A stretch of 64,000 nucleotides of DNA, from positions 372,001 through 436,000 of the forward strand of contig JACRGD010000010.1 of the NCBI GenBank assembly GCA_016212525.1, read 5' to 3'. The stretch comes from Microcaldota archaeon. GTDB taxonomy: Archaea > Micrarchaeota > Micrarchaeia > Anstonellales > Bilamarchaeaceae. The position numbers and the translations under genes were made by a program. The notes beneath the pieces are model-generated. The model saw only the letters and a program-made list of their open reading frames with translations, made no database searches and was not told the DNA's origin. Positions 28,976-39,035 of the stretch are shown here, in pieces; position 1 is the stretch's first letter; each line of letters begins with the position of its first letter.

Positions 28976-29364
28976 CTAAAGTTCTGTTTTTGATTTTTTA
29001 TTTTCTTTTCCATTCGTACGAAATACAGGCTAAAAAGATCGAATAAAAAGCATAGTGGAACTTTTATCGATTTATAGCCTTCCAAGAAAATCTTCCAGAC
29101 ATATGCACTCTGAGTTTTCTTACTAGTTCAAAGCATTCATCTTATTAGGAAACACCAAGCGAGGAAAGCAGATTGGGAATTTCCGCGACAACGCTTTCTT
29201 TCGACGCAACTCATGCGAAGCTCCGCTTGCGAAAAGCTGCCCGAATTCCATTGGTCCTAATCGAGCTTTCTAGTTCACATCTCTTTATTTGAGACAAACT
29301 GGCAAAACAATAAAAACCTCATCAGATATTAGCTAACCAGTTTATTCTTTGGTGAGGTTTATCT

Positions 29365-31002
29365 ATGGCCAATGCAACTAATGAAGACATCTTCAAACAA
29401 TTCAAGGAACACTCAGTAGCAGAATTTTTCAAGAAAAACCGGCAGATGCTGGGATTTTCTGGAAAGGTTCGATCTATGACGATCATAATACACGAATTCG
29501 TAACAAACAGCCTAGATGCAGCCGAAGAGGCAGGAATATTACCAGAAATATTTGTACAGATAGAGGTCCTTGATAAAGAAGGAGACCACTATAGAATAAC
29601 GGTCAAGGATAACGGCCCAGGTATTCCAAAAACGCATCTTGGTAAAGCATTGGGCCAAATGTTAGCTGGAACCAAATTCCACAGATACGTCCAGCAAAGA
29701 GGCCAGCAGGGTATCGGTGCGGCTGCATGTACAATGTTTTCTTATCTAACTACAGGACAGAAAACAAGGGCAGTTTCATGCCACAAGGGCAAAAAACTTA
29801 CAGCCGACATTTCGCTTGACTTTAAGACAAACCGGCCAATAGTGGAGGAAGTTTCGGAAGAGGACACTACCGAAAGCGGACTTATGGTCGTTGCAGAATA
29901 CAAAGACGTTCGATATGAAAGAAGCGATTATGGAGTCTATGAATATCTGCGCCGGACTGCACTGGCTAACCCGCACACATCAATAACGCTCGTGGAACCT
30001 AACACGGAAAAAAGCGTATTTCCACGATCTGTAGAGATGAATCCAAAGCGGCCAACCGAGATCAAACCGCATCCACTGGGGATTTCAACTCACGACCTCC
30101 TGGAATTCGCCAAACATAATAGCGAATACAAAAAACTCTCATTATTTTTGATCAATACATTCTCGAGATTTAGTTCGGGCAAAGTAGACGAACTTCGGGC
30201 AATTTTACCAGGGTTCAATTTCGATAAGAATCCCTCTGATTTAGAATGGCATGAAGCCGAGCAACTGGTCAAGGCATTTGCAGGGGTTAAATGGATTGCT
30301 CCGGCAACAGATTCGCTCGTGCCCATTGGAAAGGATCAGGTTGAACTCTCATTCAAAAACATCTTCAACCCGGAATTGGTTATCATAACCGAACGACCCC
30401 CGAAGGTTTACCGGGGGGGAATTCCGTTTATGGTTGAAGCCGGAATTGCATACGGTGGCGGACTCATAAACGCCCAGAAGAAAGGAGATGTGATGCGCTT
30501 TGCCAATAGAGTTCCTTTACTTTTTGATTCGAGCGGCTGCGCCATAACCAACATGATCAAATCGATAGACTGGAAACGCTACGACGTACGGGCATTTGAA
30601 GAGGAACCAATAGCAGTCCTTGTCAATGTTGTCTCGGTTCATGTTCCATATACAAGCGCCGGCAAGCAGGCCATTTCATCTGAAGAGGATCTGGAAATCG
30701 AAATAAAGAATGCGGTTATGGAAGCGGCAAGATCGATTCAAAGATACCTCTCAGGTAAAAGGAAGGCAAGCGATCTGGCAAACAAAAAGAAACTTGTCAG
30801 CAGATACGTAAGTCAGCTTTCCGGAGACCTCTCGAGTCTAAGTGGAGAAAAACGAGAAAAAATAGAAAAAACATTAAGATACATAATCGAGACAAAATAC
30901 AGCAGCGAAATGGGCGTCGATGACGAAGAGGCCAAAGATATCAAGGCCGCAGAGAAAGCCAAGAAGGAAGAAGCAGAAAGCGAGGGTGATTCTGATGAGT
31001 AG
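29365..31002 (+). CDS. top6B: DNA topoisomerase VI subunit B
   Basis: GHKL motifs: [47 protein letters not shown]. Confidence 0.97.
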   Translation: MANATNEDIFKQFKEHSVAEFFKKNRQMLGFSGKVRSMTIIIHEFVTNSLDAAEEAGILPEIFVQIEVLDKEGDHYRITVKDNGPGIPKTHLGKALGQMLAGTKFHRYVQQRGQQGIGAAACTMFSYLTTGQKTRAVSCHKGKKLTADISLDFKTNRPIVEEVSEEDTTESGLMVVAEYKDVRYERSDYGVYEYLRRTALANPHTSITLVEPNTEKSVFPRSVEMNPKRPTEIKPHPLGISTHDLLEFAKHNSEYKKLSLFLINTFSRFSSGKVDELRAILPGFNFDKNPSDLEWHEAEQLVKAFAGVKWIAPATDSLVPIGKDQVELSFKNIFNPELVIITERPPKVYRGGIPFMVEAGIAYGGGLINAQKKGDVMRFANRVPLLFDSSGCAITNMIKSIDWKRYDVRAFEEEPIAVLVNVVSVHVPYTSAGKQAISSEEDLEIEIKNAVMEAARSIQRYLSGKRKASDLANKKKLVSRYVSQLSGDLSSLSGEKREKIEKTLRYIIETKYSSEMGVDDEEAKDIKAAEKAKKEEAESEGDSDE

Positions 31003-32092
31003 TGCTGATGCATCAAAGAAACTAGAAGAAATCGGAAAGGGAATGGTCCAGCAAATCAATAAGGGAGATGGACCGACATTCGAAACAACATTGCGAACCA
31101 AAAGCAACACAATTTTCGACGAGAGCGCAGGCTGTCTCACTACAGGGAGCAAAAAAGAAACAAGAAAATTCCTTTCCATGGCTCAGGCAAGAACATTCAT
31201 GCAGACCGTTGCAATTGCATCCAAATGCAAGCAATTCCTTAAGGAAAATTTGCATACTTCGATCAGAGGTCTTTTCTATCAGCTCAAATTCACGCTTGGA
31301 GAAGATGTTGATGAGGATTTGTTTACCGAGCAGAGCGAATCGAACGGGCTAATTGAAGATATCGAAGTAGGCCTTAGGATAAAACGCGAAGATTTGAACC
31401 TCACCACAGACCGAAAAGGTTTTGTAGCGGGCGAAATGACCATTCTGGACAAATTCGGAGGAGATGAAACGATAATAGACCTTGCCAAGCAGGGCCGATC
31501 GGGCTGGAGCATTCCAAGCGATGTGGACAACGGCATGGAAATCAAAACCATCAAGGCAAAATACGTCTTAGTTGTCGAAAAAGATGCGCTCTGGCAACGT
31601 CTAAACGAAGATAAATTCTGGAAAAAAGAAAATTGCCTCTTAATTACACCGAAGGGTCAATCCACCCGGGGAACGAGACGATTACTAAGAAAACTAGCAG
31701 ACCGGGGACTTCCCATCTATTGTTTAATGGACTGCGATGCATGGGGATGGTACATCTACTGGACAATCAAAACAGGCAGTATGAATCTTGCTTATTTGGG
31801 TCATGACTTTGCAGTTCCAGAGGCCAAATTCCTCGGAGTTACAATGAGCGATATAAAGGAGTTTAGTTTCCTTGACAAATTGACAATCAAAGCCAAAGAT
31901 GTCGATGTAAAGCGAGCTGAGGAAATGCTTGGTTATCCGTGGATAAACAGATATCCTGACTGGGTTAGGGAACTTAAAGAGGTCCTCAAATCAAGAAAGA
32001 AAATCGAGCAGGATGCACTTCAGGGACAGAGACTCACGTTTGTTGGCGAATACATAAATCAGAAGATCAAGAACAAAGAATGGCTCAGCTAG
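30995..32092 (+). CDS. top6A: DNA topoisomerase VI subunit A
   Basis: 5Y-CAP (TSIRGLFYQLKFTLG), Toprim (LVVEKDALWQRL; LPIYCLMDCDAWGWYIYWTIK); overlaps top6B stop (ATGAGTAG). Confidence 0.97.
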   Translation: MSSADASKKLEEIGKGMVQQINKGDGPTFETTLRTKSNTIFDESAGCLTTGSKKETRKFLSMAQARTFMQTVAIASKCKQFLKENLHTSIRGLFYQLKFTLGEDVDEDLFTEQSESNGLIEDIEVGLRIKREDLNLTTDRKGFVAGEMTILDKFGGDETIIDLAKQGRSGWSIPSDVDNGMEIKTIKAKYVLVVEKDALWQRLNEDKFWKKENCLLITPKGQSTRGTRRLLRKLADRGLPIYCLMDCDAWGWYIYWTIKTGSMNLAYLGHDFAVPEAKFLGVTMSDIKEFSFLDKLTIKAKDVDVKRAEEMLGYPWINRYPDWVRELKEVLKSRKKIEQDALQGQRLTFVGEYINQKIKNKEWLS

Positions 32093-32113
32093 TCCAAGCC
32101 ACGAAGGGTTTCG

Positions 32114-33043
32114 ATGTCAACTCAAATTCTTGATCTTTCTTTTTCTTCATTAACAACAGCGAAGCAGCAGTCAATCCAGTATGGGGCATCTCCAGTGTAT
32201 TTTGCAAATGGAAGCGAAGAGGTATGCATCACACTCGGTGAATTTGCGGAGTTTTCAGAAGAAATAAGAAAGAACGCCAAAGCGATACGCAAAACAGAGA
32301 ACAGGAAACTCAGAAGCGAAGGAGTTCAGGGCCGATGGATCGATGGAATAAAGGTCGCCACGACAGTTGTGGCAGTCACACATGAAAACGATAAAACACG
32401 ACTCGAACTTAGATGTAAAAAAGTCAGATGGAGCGAACTATTGGCACTTGAAAATCTGGAACTTACAGAACGGATTGGACTACAATTATTCAAAATTCAC
32501 ACAGATGCGCACATTCTTGCATACGAGGGAGACCAGAAAGTTTTGGTATATTGCAAACGCGGTAGTCGACCAGGCAATCCCAGGATGGGAAGTAAAATAC
32601 ATATTGAACCAACAGATAGGGCACCTCAACTCACATATTCAGTAGCAGGAACACTTGATGCGTCGGTTTGTCAAAAAGGCACTTTGGATGGAAGTTGGAA
32701 ACGGAACGCCTATAAAGAAATGAAAGAAGAGCTGGGAATAACCAGGCGACCTAAATTATCATTTTTAGGGCTTGCTGCAGACTTAAGCGTCTTTAAGGGC
32801 AATATTGGAATCCTGGGACTAATGGACACGGAGTTTCAGGTTTCAGAGATCCGGAATTGGCATGCACATGCGTCCGAGCGCTGCGAAGTCCAAGACATAT
32901 TTACAGTTCCTTTCGAACTAAGATCGTTTTCTGAATTTTTTATCAAGAATAGAGATTTGATGCTTCCGGCTTTTAGAACTGGATGCCTGTTTTTAGGCGA
33001 ACGGTACTTTGGAAAGGAATTTTGGAAAATAATAGGTGAATAA
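32114..33043 (+). CDS. Diverged Nudix-like protein
   Basis: C-terminal NAYKEMKEELGI resembles the Nudix box REx2EExGI; 309 aa. Confidence 0.5.
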   Translation: MSTQILDLSFSSLTTAKQQSIQYGASPVYFANGSEEVCITLGEFAEFSEEIRKNAKAIRKTENRKLRSEGVQGRWIDGIKVATTVVAVTHENDKTRLELRCKKVRWSELLALENLELTERIGLQLFKIHTDAHILAYEGDQKVLVYCKRGSRPGNPRMGSKIHIEPTDRAPQLTYSVAGTLDASVCQKGTLDGSWKRNAYKEMKEELGITRRPKLSFLGLAADLSVFKGNIGILGLMDTEFQVSEIRNWHAHASERCEVQDIFTVPFELRSFSEFFIKNRDLMLPAFRTGCLFLGERYFGKEFWKIIGE

Positions 33044-33116
33044 TCAAATCAATGTCGTAAATGATGGCAAGATATAATTAAATAGACATCCAAACACCAA
33101 ATAATCAGGGATATTT

Positions 33117-34502
33117 ATGCATTCATCTAAATCTGCAAGATATGTATTAGCCGGAACATTAGCATTCTCATCAGTTGCGTGTAAGAAAGTCGATGATCTT
33201 ATGAGAGAGGATGCCTCAAGGCCTGCGGCAAGAGTAGTAACAAGAGCACCAGAAAGACAAAACATAGGAGCACCATTATTGGAGGCGCCAGCAGACCGAA
33301 CTCCCAGAGCTCAGAGAACTGTGCCATCGCCAACATCAGAAGATGCTTCAGTTAGAAGTACAACGCCCCCTGCAGTAACAATAACAACTGCAACATCAGC
33401 AGCGCCGTTTTCCTGTCGTGAATATGTTCCATTTGCACGAGTGCTGGGAGCCAACACCGCAAGTGGAGATTTTAGTGGCCCAGTCATCGCAACACTATGC
33501 ACGACCCCAGGAGACATTAGAAACATAGGTGCACTTAGATGCAGACAAACTAACCTCGATGAATTGGCAAATTCTTCGGACGCTGGAACAAACAGCCTGC
33601 CCCGAGTCGATTGTAATCATCCAGTTACCCAGAACCAGGCAGATAATAACTACGGTCGAAGATTTATCGAAGCACTATACACGGCCATTTCTGGATCTGC
33701 AGTGCCAGTTGGCAATCTTAGCGCAGAGCAGGTCAATGGAACTCCGCTCGCTCGGGCATTTACTGCATTTTTGGGAGTCTTGAGATCTAGCGGCGAAATC
33801 GTCGCACCAACAACCCCAGGCGATAAACTTGGACTTATGGAAAGATTCGTCAACTTCATGATCGGAGCACCATACACCTGCGAAACGATCGCAAGGGCAG
33901 TTGCAGAAGGATTTAATAGAAGAATGTGCTGCGAAAGCGGAACTGCAACTACACCATGCAACACAAGAAGAGATCTTTCAATCTGGATACCAAGAAGCGT
34001 CGGAATCACACCAAGTGGAATCACAAACTTAGAACCGTTTGGAGGCGCAGATGCTTTCTCAGCACATGCATCTGATTTCACATTACTAACTAGAGATGGC
34101 CGAAGATATTTCATGCCAGACCATTCAAATGACGGCGGCGCTACGATGGAAAGCTACTATGTTCAACGCGGTTTCTTCTGTGAAACATATTTCGATTCAT
34201 CATGCACACAACGCAATAACATTAATGGTCATGTTGTGATTAGAGCTTGCATCGGAGCACATGAGAGTTACTGTGATCCGGCAGAACTTGCAGCAGTTGC
34301 ATGTAACGGTCCTAATGGCCCCAGATATCAAAGAAAAGATATGTTTATTGTTCTAGATGCAATGGCAGTGATTTCGTGGAGACTAAGACACGTAAACGAA
34401 ACACACCAACCATACACAGCATATCTGAACAGAGATAATGGAGTAGCCACAGAAGAGCTACCGGCATGGTATCGTCCAATAGCTCAGGTCGGATCAGAAT
34501 AA
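33117..34502 (+). CDS. Secreted lipoprotein of unknown function, Cys-containing
   Basis: Signal peptide and lipobox FSSVAC; 461 aa. Confidence 0.7.
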   Translation: MHSSKSARYVLAGTLAFSSVACKKVDDLMREDASRPAARVVTRAPERQNIGAPLLEAPADRTPRAQRTVPSPTSEDASVRSTTPPAVTITTATSAAPFSCREYVPFARVLGANTASGDFSGPVIATLCTTPGDIRNIGALRCRQTNLDELANSSDAGTNSLPRVDCNHPVTQNQADNNYGRRFIEALYTAISGSAVPVGNLSAEQVNGTPLARAFTAFLGVLRSSGEIVAPTTPGDKLGLMERFVNFMIGAPYTCETIARAVAEGFNRRMCCESGTATTPCNTRRDLSIWIPRSVGITPSGITNLEPFGGADAFSAHASDFTLLTRDGRRYFMPDHSNDGGATMESYYVQRGFFCETYFDSSCTQRNNINGHVVIRACIGAHESYCDPAELAAVACNGPNGPRYQRKDMFIVLDAMAVISWRLRHVNETHQPYTAYLNRDNGVATEELPAWYRPIAQVGSE

Positions 34503-34532
34503 ATTTTCTTATTTTTTAAATTAAGAATTTAA

Positions 34533-34685
34533 TTAATCTGCTTCTGCAAGTGCTCTTTGAAGATCTGCAATCTCGTCATGAAGTGCCTTGTTTTTCTTTA
34601 GTGGATCCAGTTTTGCTTTCTTACTTAATACTTCAAGCTTAGCCTTGATATTAGCCTTTTTCTGAGACAGTTGTTTTTTAGTCAT
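34533..34685 (-). CDS. 50-aa charged coiled-coil miniprotein
   Basis: MTKKQLSQKKANIKAKLEVLSKKAKLDPLKKNKALHDEIADLQRALAEAD*; TATA-like TTTAAAT upstream on the minus strand; below the ORF-track cut-off. Confidence 0.55.
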   Translation of the reverse strand: MTKKQLSQKKANIKAKLEVLSKKAKLDPLKKNKALHDEIADLQRALAEAD

Positions 34686-35065
34686 TCCCATAACTGGTAG
34701 TTTCGGGGCTAAGATTTAAAGGTTTTTTGTGGTGAGTTGCGATTTGATTTTGAGATTTAGTTACTTTGAGTCAACTCATGTGAAGAAAGATTTATATACT
34801 AGCTCTGAGCGTTCAAAATTCCTCCATCTTTTTGAAGGAGGACATTTCGGTTGTCCTGAAAAGGATGTGATCCAAACAGCCTCTGGCGAGCAAATGGCCA
34901 TTAGTGTGGTGCCTGGACTATAACTCACCTCACGAAACCCGTGCTTGTTAAGCTCATTGCGACACGAAACAGATAACCTTTAAAACGAGTAGATGGGTTA
35001 AGAACAAAATCCGCAATCGTTTAAGGAACTTTTTCACCGAGTCCAGTTCAGATGGGGTATAAAAA

Positions 35066-35263
35066 ATGATAAAAAGAAAGAAAGCATCAGTAAAGGGGAA
35101 ATCCAAGGCAAAGGTTAGATCTAACCTTAAGTCCAAATCTAGTTCTAAATCCAAAGTAAAAAAAGTAGTTCGAAGAAAAGTCCTTCCTAAGGGCAGAACT
35201 GCAAGTGGAAAATCCAAAAACTCAAAAGTCAAAAAACTGATTAAACTGGCCAAAAGGCGCTGA
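35066..35263 (+). CDS. 65-aa extremely Lys-rich protein (histone H1-tail-like; putative nucleic-acid binding)
   Basis: MIKRKKASVKGKSKAKVRSNLKSKSSSKSKVKKVVRRKVLPKGRTASGKSKNSKVKKLIKLAKRR. Confidence 0.65.
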   Translation: MIKRKKASVKGKSKAKVRSNLKSKSSSKSKVKKVVRRKVLPKGRTASGKSKNSKVKKLIKLAKRR

Positions 35264-35294
35264 TTTATTTAATTTTCCAATTAAAGAGTCCCAC

Positions 35295-35741
35295 ATGGGT
35301 TCAGTTCTCATTAGATTGATAAAATCAAAATCTGAGTTTGAACAGGTTCTCAAGATCCGCCACGATACTTTCGTAATAGGCCAGAAAGTTCCGATTGAAT
35401 TAGAAGTAGATGGCCTGGACAAAGAGGCAGAACATTTCATTCTGTTTTTTGAAGGCACCCCAGCAGGTTGTGCTAGGATCCGTTATCTAGAGGATACTGC
35501 GAAACTGGAAAGAATAGCAATCTTAGAACAGTATAGGGGCAAAGGACTTGGAAAAGAATTGATGCGATTTTTGATCAGACATTGCCGACAAAAACCAATT
35601 AGAGAAATAGTAATGCACGCACAATATTATCTGTTAGAGTTTTATCGTTCCTTTGGATTTGTGCCAGTGGGAGAAAGGTTCGATGACGTGGGAATCGAGC
35701 ATATCGAAATGCGCCTAAAGACCAGAATGTCTGGAAAATAA
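35295..35741 (+). CDS. GNAT-family N-acetyltransferase
   Basis: LERIAILEQYRGKGLGKELMRFLI; FYRSFGFVPVGE. Confidence 0.93.
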   Translation: MGSVLIRLIKSKSEFEQVLKIRHDTFVIGQKVPIELEVDGLDKEAEHFILFFEGTPAGCARIRYLEDTAKLERIAILEQYRGKGLGKELMRFLIRHCRQKPIREIVMHAQYYLLEFYRSFGFVPVGERFDDVGIEHIEMRLKTRMSGK

Positions 35742-35771
35742 GAATAAAAGAATAATAAAAAAGAGAGAAAA

Positions 35772-36719
35772 TTATCGGGTTCCCGAACTTATACTACTGG
35801 AGTTGGAAATTGGCGGAAGCGTAGTATCCACATTATCGACATCTTTGAAGATTGGAAGACCATTGCTTCCAGTAGGGACATAGATAACGCTTCTTTGTTT
35901 CTCAAGACTATTTATCCAGAACCAGGTCAAAAATCGCTGATCAAGACTTTGTGAAATGATCTTCTGACTCTGTGCAACACCCTGCGCTTCTATTATCTTT
36001 CGCTCGGCTTCCTTGCTTTCTTTCTGAAGAACAAACTCCATTCGCTTTGTATCCTGCTCTGCAGTTATTTTCATCTCGATCGAGTTTTTGACCTGAGCGG
36101 GTAGTTGGATATCACGAATCAGCACGCTCTCGATCACGATCCCCCGGGGTTCGAGTTTTTCCTTAATCTTTTCAGTAAGAATTCTCTGTAAATCGATTCG
36201 CTTGTCAGTAGTATAAAGATCTTCAGATCTATAGGTCGAAATTACATCTCTTGTAGTGGCCCGGGATACGGGTTTTATCAAAACTTCATTGTAATCTTCG
36301 CCAACCATCTGATGTAAGGTCGCAACTTCGTCAGTTTGCAAGTGATATATAATACTCATATCAACAGCAACTTCAAGACCCTCGCCAGTCAATACTGAAA
36401 CAGGCAATTCTTCGCCTCCAGGCTGCATATTGAAGGTCTGAGTTCTAATAGAATATATCGAAACGGATTTCCAGGGCATAACGATATGGAATCCCTCTGA
36501 AAGTGGATCGTGTTGAACACCACTTCCCAGAGGATCATACACGACACCCCGATGTCCTGCAGGAATAGTTAGGGCAACTGAAAACAGCAAAATCAGAAGA
36601 GAGGCGATAATCATTATGCCCCCAATAAAAGTAAGCGGCAAAAAGGGAACGTTTTTTGCAGAAAATACTGCCAAGATACCAAGTAACAAAACCACCAGCG
36701 CAAATATGAAAAGCAACAT
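35772..36719 (-). CDS. SPFH/Band 7 (prohibitin-like) membrane protein
   Basis: TM N-terminus; GHRGVVYDPLG...; IDLQRILTEKIKEKLEPRGIVIESVLIRDIQLP; coiled-coil. Confidence 0.9.
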   Translation of the reverse strand: MLLFIFALVVLLLGILAVFSAKNVPFLPLTFIGGIMIIASLLILLFSVALTIPAGHRGVVYDPLGSGVQHDPLSEGFHIVMPWKSVSIYSIRTQTFNMQPGGEELPVSVLTGEGLEVAVDMSIIYHLQTDEVATLHQMVGEDYNEVLIKPVSRATTRDVISTYRSEDLYTTDKRIDLQRILTEKIKEKLEPRGIVIESVLIRDIQLPAQVKNSIEMKITAEQDTKRMEFVLQKESKEAERKIIEAQGVAQSQKIISQSLDQRFLTWFWINSLEKQRSVIYVPTGSNGLPIFKDVDNVDTTLPPISNSSSISSGTR

Positions 36720-36862
36720 ATCAATCGAATTGGTTTAACAGAGATCATTTATAAAAGATGAAGAGAAACGAACTAATCCTGAATTGGGCTTTCAACTCGA
36801 CATTAGCTAATAAAGCGTTTGAATTAACCAAATGGTCGAAGGTGTTTCAAATCGGGATTTGA

Positions 36863-37072
36863 TTTTGGTCGCACTTAGACCGGGAACTAGCGCGATCTTA
36901 TGGCTTAAAGCTTCAAGTAATATCGAAACGTCTAAAGATCTTAGAAAAAGCCAAACTCATAACCAAAAGACGAGCCAGAAAGCAACAATTTGTAAGAATC
37001 GCGCCAGCGACGTTAAAGAACCCCGGAACATCTCAAACACGATCAGAAAAATATTTGCAAAGGGTGAAATGA
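36863..37072 (+). pseudogene. Disrupted ArsR-type HTH fragment, immediately upstream of and overlapping the AHSA1-like gene
   Basis: Frame reads *FWSHLDRELARSYGLKLQVISKRLKILEKAKLITKRRARKQQFVRIAPATLKNPGTSQTRSEKYLQRVK*; an in-frame TGA at 36860 and no nearby canonical start separate it from any N-terminus. Confidence 0.6.
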
Positions 37073-37560
37073 TGGATAAGAAAAATGAATTGGTTATTGA
37101 AAGAGTATTTAATGCACCTATTAATCGAGTATGGAAGGCCTGGACCGATCCAAAGCAGATAATGAAATGGTGGGGTCCAAAGAATTTTACTGCACCTAGC
37201 TGTAAAATTGATCTGCGGGTTGGTGGAAAATATCTCTATTGCATGCGTGGCTCACCTAGTCCTGGGGCGCCAGCACAAGACTTTTGGGTTACAGGTACTT
37301 ATCATGAAATAATTCCAATCAAAAAATTAGTCTGCACAGATTCTTTTTCTGACGAGCATGGAAATATCGTTTCTGCAGAAAAATATGGCATGAAAGACTT
37401 TCCCTTAGAACTTGAAGTAACAGTTACGTTTGAAGAAATAAATGGAAAAACTAAGATGACATTGCGACAGGTTGGAATTCCTACGGCTACTGTGAAGGAA
37501 ATGACTTCTGGTGGATGGAACGAATCGTTTGATAAACTGGAAGCGAGTTTGAAATCATAA
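37069..37560 (+). CDS. SRPBCC/AHSA1-like START-domain protein
   Basis: MMDKKNELVIERVFNAPINRVWKAWTDPKQIMKWWGPKNFTAPSCKIDLRVGGKYLYCMRG; ORF-track start at 36832 appears too far upstream. Confidence 0.92.
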   Translation: MMDKKNELVIERVFNAPINRVWKAWTDPKQIMKWWGPKNFTAPSCKIDLRVGGKYLYCMRGSPSPGAPAQDFWVTGTYHEIIPIKKLVCTDSFSDEHGNIVSAEKYGMKDFPLELEVTVTFEEINGKTKMTLRQVGIPTATVKEMTSGGWNESFDKLEASLKS

Positions 37561-37601
37561 CAATGTCATGGGCTCAAAAGTTTTGATTTTCCTTTTTTAT
37601 C

Positions 37602-38018
37602 TTATCGAATTCCAGTATCAATATCAATGTTAAATGTCGTTGTTTTGTTAGTGTTTATCACAACATAAGCCGGCAAGTTACGATTTCCAATAGACCCGGG
37701 TCGTAAATCTAGGTCAACGACATACCTACCAGTAGGGAGTTCCAGAAAATAGTTACCATTTGAATCTGGTTGAATCGGTGTGATTTGTAAACTTTTATCA
37801 GATGTCCAAACCCAAATTGGCCAGGATTTATAAGTTTCTAAGGTAGGTTTACAGTTTGGATCAGGCGGATTTCTTTCAACTGGGCAGATTGGGCCTATCA
37901 GGATAGTTCCATTTAAAATTCCTTTTTCAGATGCTTGCTCTTTTTGTCCGATGCAACCATTAATCAAGATTGTAAGTAGAAGGAGGATGCTGATTAGTAA
38001 AACCTTGTTCGGTTGCAT
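37602..38018 (-). CDS. Small lipoprotein with carboxypeptidase-regulatory-like beta domain
   Basis: Lipobox LLTILINGC; GNYFLELPTGRYVVDLDLRPG. Confidence 0.65.
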   Translation of the reverse strand: MQPNKVLLISILLLLTILINGCIGQKEQASEKGILNGTILIGPICPVERNPPDPNCKPTLETYKSWPIWVWTSDKSLQITPIQPDSNGNYFLELPTGRYVVDLDLRPGSIGNRNLPAYVVINTNKTTTFNIDIDTGIR

Positions 38019-38125
38019 AATTATTTGCTACAGTTGTTGATTAATAACCAGTCCATCTAGTCTGTAATTATCTAAGTCGAAATAATTATATAAAATTATG
38101 AACTATACCATCATGAGGTGGAACT

Positions 38126-38551
38126 ATGACAAGCATAAATCCATATTTAGGTTTTAAGGATAATTGCGAAGAGGCATTTAATTTTTACAAATCGGTTTTT
38201 GGCTGCGAATTTAGCATGCTTGTGCGATTTAAGGACATGCCAAGCGGACCGGGGATGACAAAGGCAGAAGAGCAAAAGATCATGCATGTTTCGCTCCCCA
38301 TTGGTAAAGGCTCGATTTTAATGGGCAGTGATTGGCCCTCTCACATGGGAAATCCCGTCATAGGAAATAACTTTTCTATTTCGATAAACACAGAAAGCGA
38401 GAAGGAAGTCGATCGACTGTTTAAGGGTCTTTCTGCAGGAGGTAAAATAACCATGCCAGTGGGCAAAGTTTCATGGGGTTCTTACTTTGGCATGTTTAGC
38501 GATAAATTTGGCATTAACTGGATGGTCAGCTACGATTATCCAAAGAAATGA
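38126..38551 (+). CDS. VOC-superfamily PhnB-like protein
   Basis: INPYLGFKDNCEEAFNFYKSVFGCEFSMLVRFKDMP...DKFGINWMVSYD. Confidence 0.93.
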   Translation: MTSINPYLGFKDNCEEAFNFYKSVFGCEFSMLVRFKDMPSGPGMTKAEEQKIMHVSLPIGKGSILMGSDWPSHMGNPVIGNNFSISINTESEKEVDRLFKGLSAGGKITMPVGKVSWGSYFGMFSDKFGINWMVSYDYPKK

Positions 38552-38560
38552 GGTGAAACT

Positions 38561-38965
38561 ATGAAAATGAATCCTGTAGTACATTTTGAATTACCAGCTG
38601 AGGATAGAAAAAGAATAATCGATTTTTATTCAAAGGTATTTGGGTGGAAAATGAATCAGCTAGGTTCTGAAATGGGAAATTACACTGTTGTGATGACCTC
38701 TGAATCTGATGATAACGGTCCCAAAAAATCAGGAAGGATAAATGGTGGGTTTTACCAGAAAACTAAGGAAATGGGTCAAGTGCACCCTTCAGTAGTTATT
38801 TCTGTTGATAATATTAATGAGCACATTAAATCTGTTGAAAAGGCAGGTGGAAAAGTACTTGGTAAACCAATGGACATTCCAGGTGTAGGCTCCTATGTAG
38901 CTTTTGTTGATACTGAAGGCAACATGCTCGGTATGCTTCAGCCTAGCATGAATCAGAAAAAATAA
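38561..38965 (+). CDS. VOC-superfamily (glyoxalase/dioxygenase-like) protein
   Basis: VVHFELPAEDRKRIIDFYSKVFGWKM...VDTEGNMLGMLQP. Confidence 0.92.
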   Translation: MKMNPVVHFELPAEDRKRIIDFYSKVFGWKMNQLGSEMGNYTVVMTSESDDNGPKKSGRINGGFYQKTKEMGQVHPSVVISVDNINEHIKSVEKAGGKVLGKPMDIPGVGSYVAFVDTEGNMLGMLQPSMNQKK

Positions 38966-39035
38966 TTTTTTTATTTTTACTTAATGAAAACCAAGGAACA
39001 GCTTGATTATTAACTTTTTTTAGCCCAATATAAAC

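Noticed and set aside
29161-29275. RNase P RNA, suggested by GAGGAAAG
   Set aside because: Only the short GAGGAAAG string matches; the longer CR-I (GAGGAAAGUCC) and CR-V motifs were not found, so only a generic ncRNA candidate is reported.
34812-34841. H-type pseudoknot from TTCAAAA/TTTTGAA and CCTCC/GGAGG
   Set aside because: The third loop would have zero length across a 7-bp stem, sterically implausible; treated as alternative pairings instead.
36832-37068. N-terminal 79-aa extension of the AHSA1-like ORF
   Set aside because: No similarity to the family, and the alternative frame shows an ArsR-like HTH over the same bases; ATG 37069/37072 is the better start.
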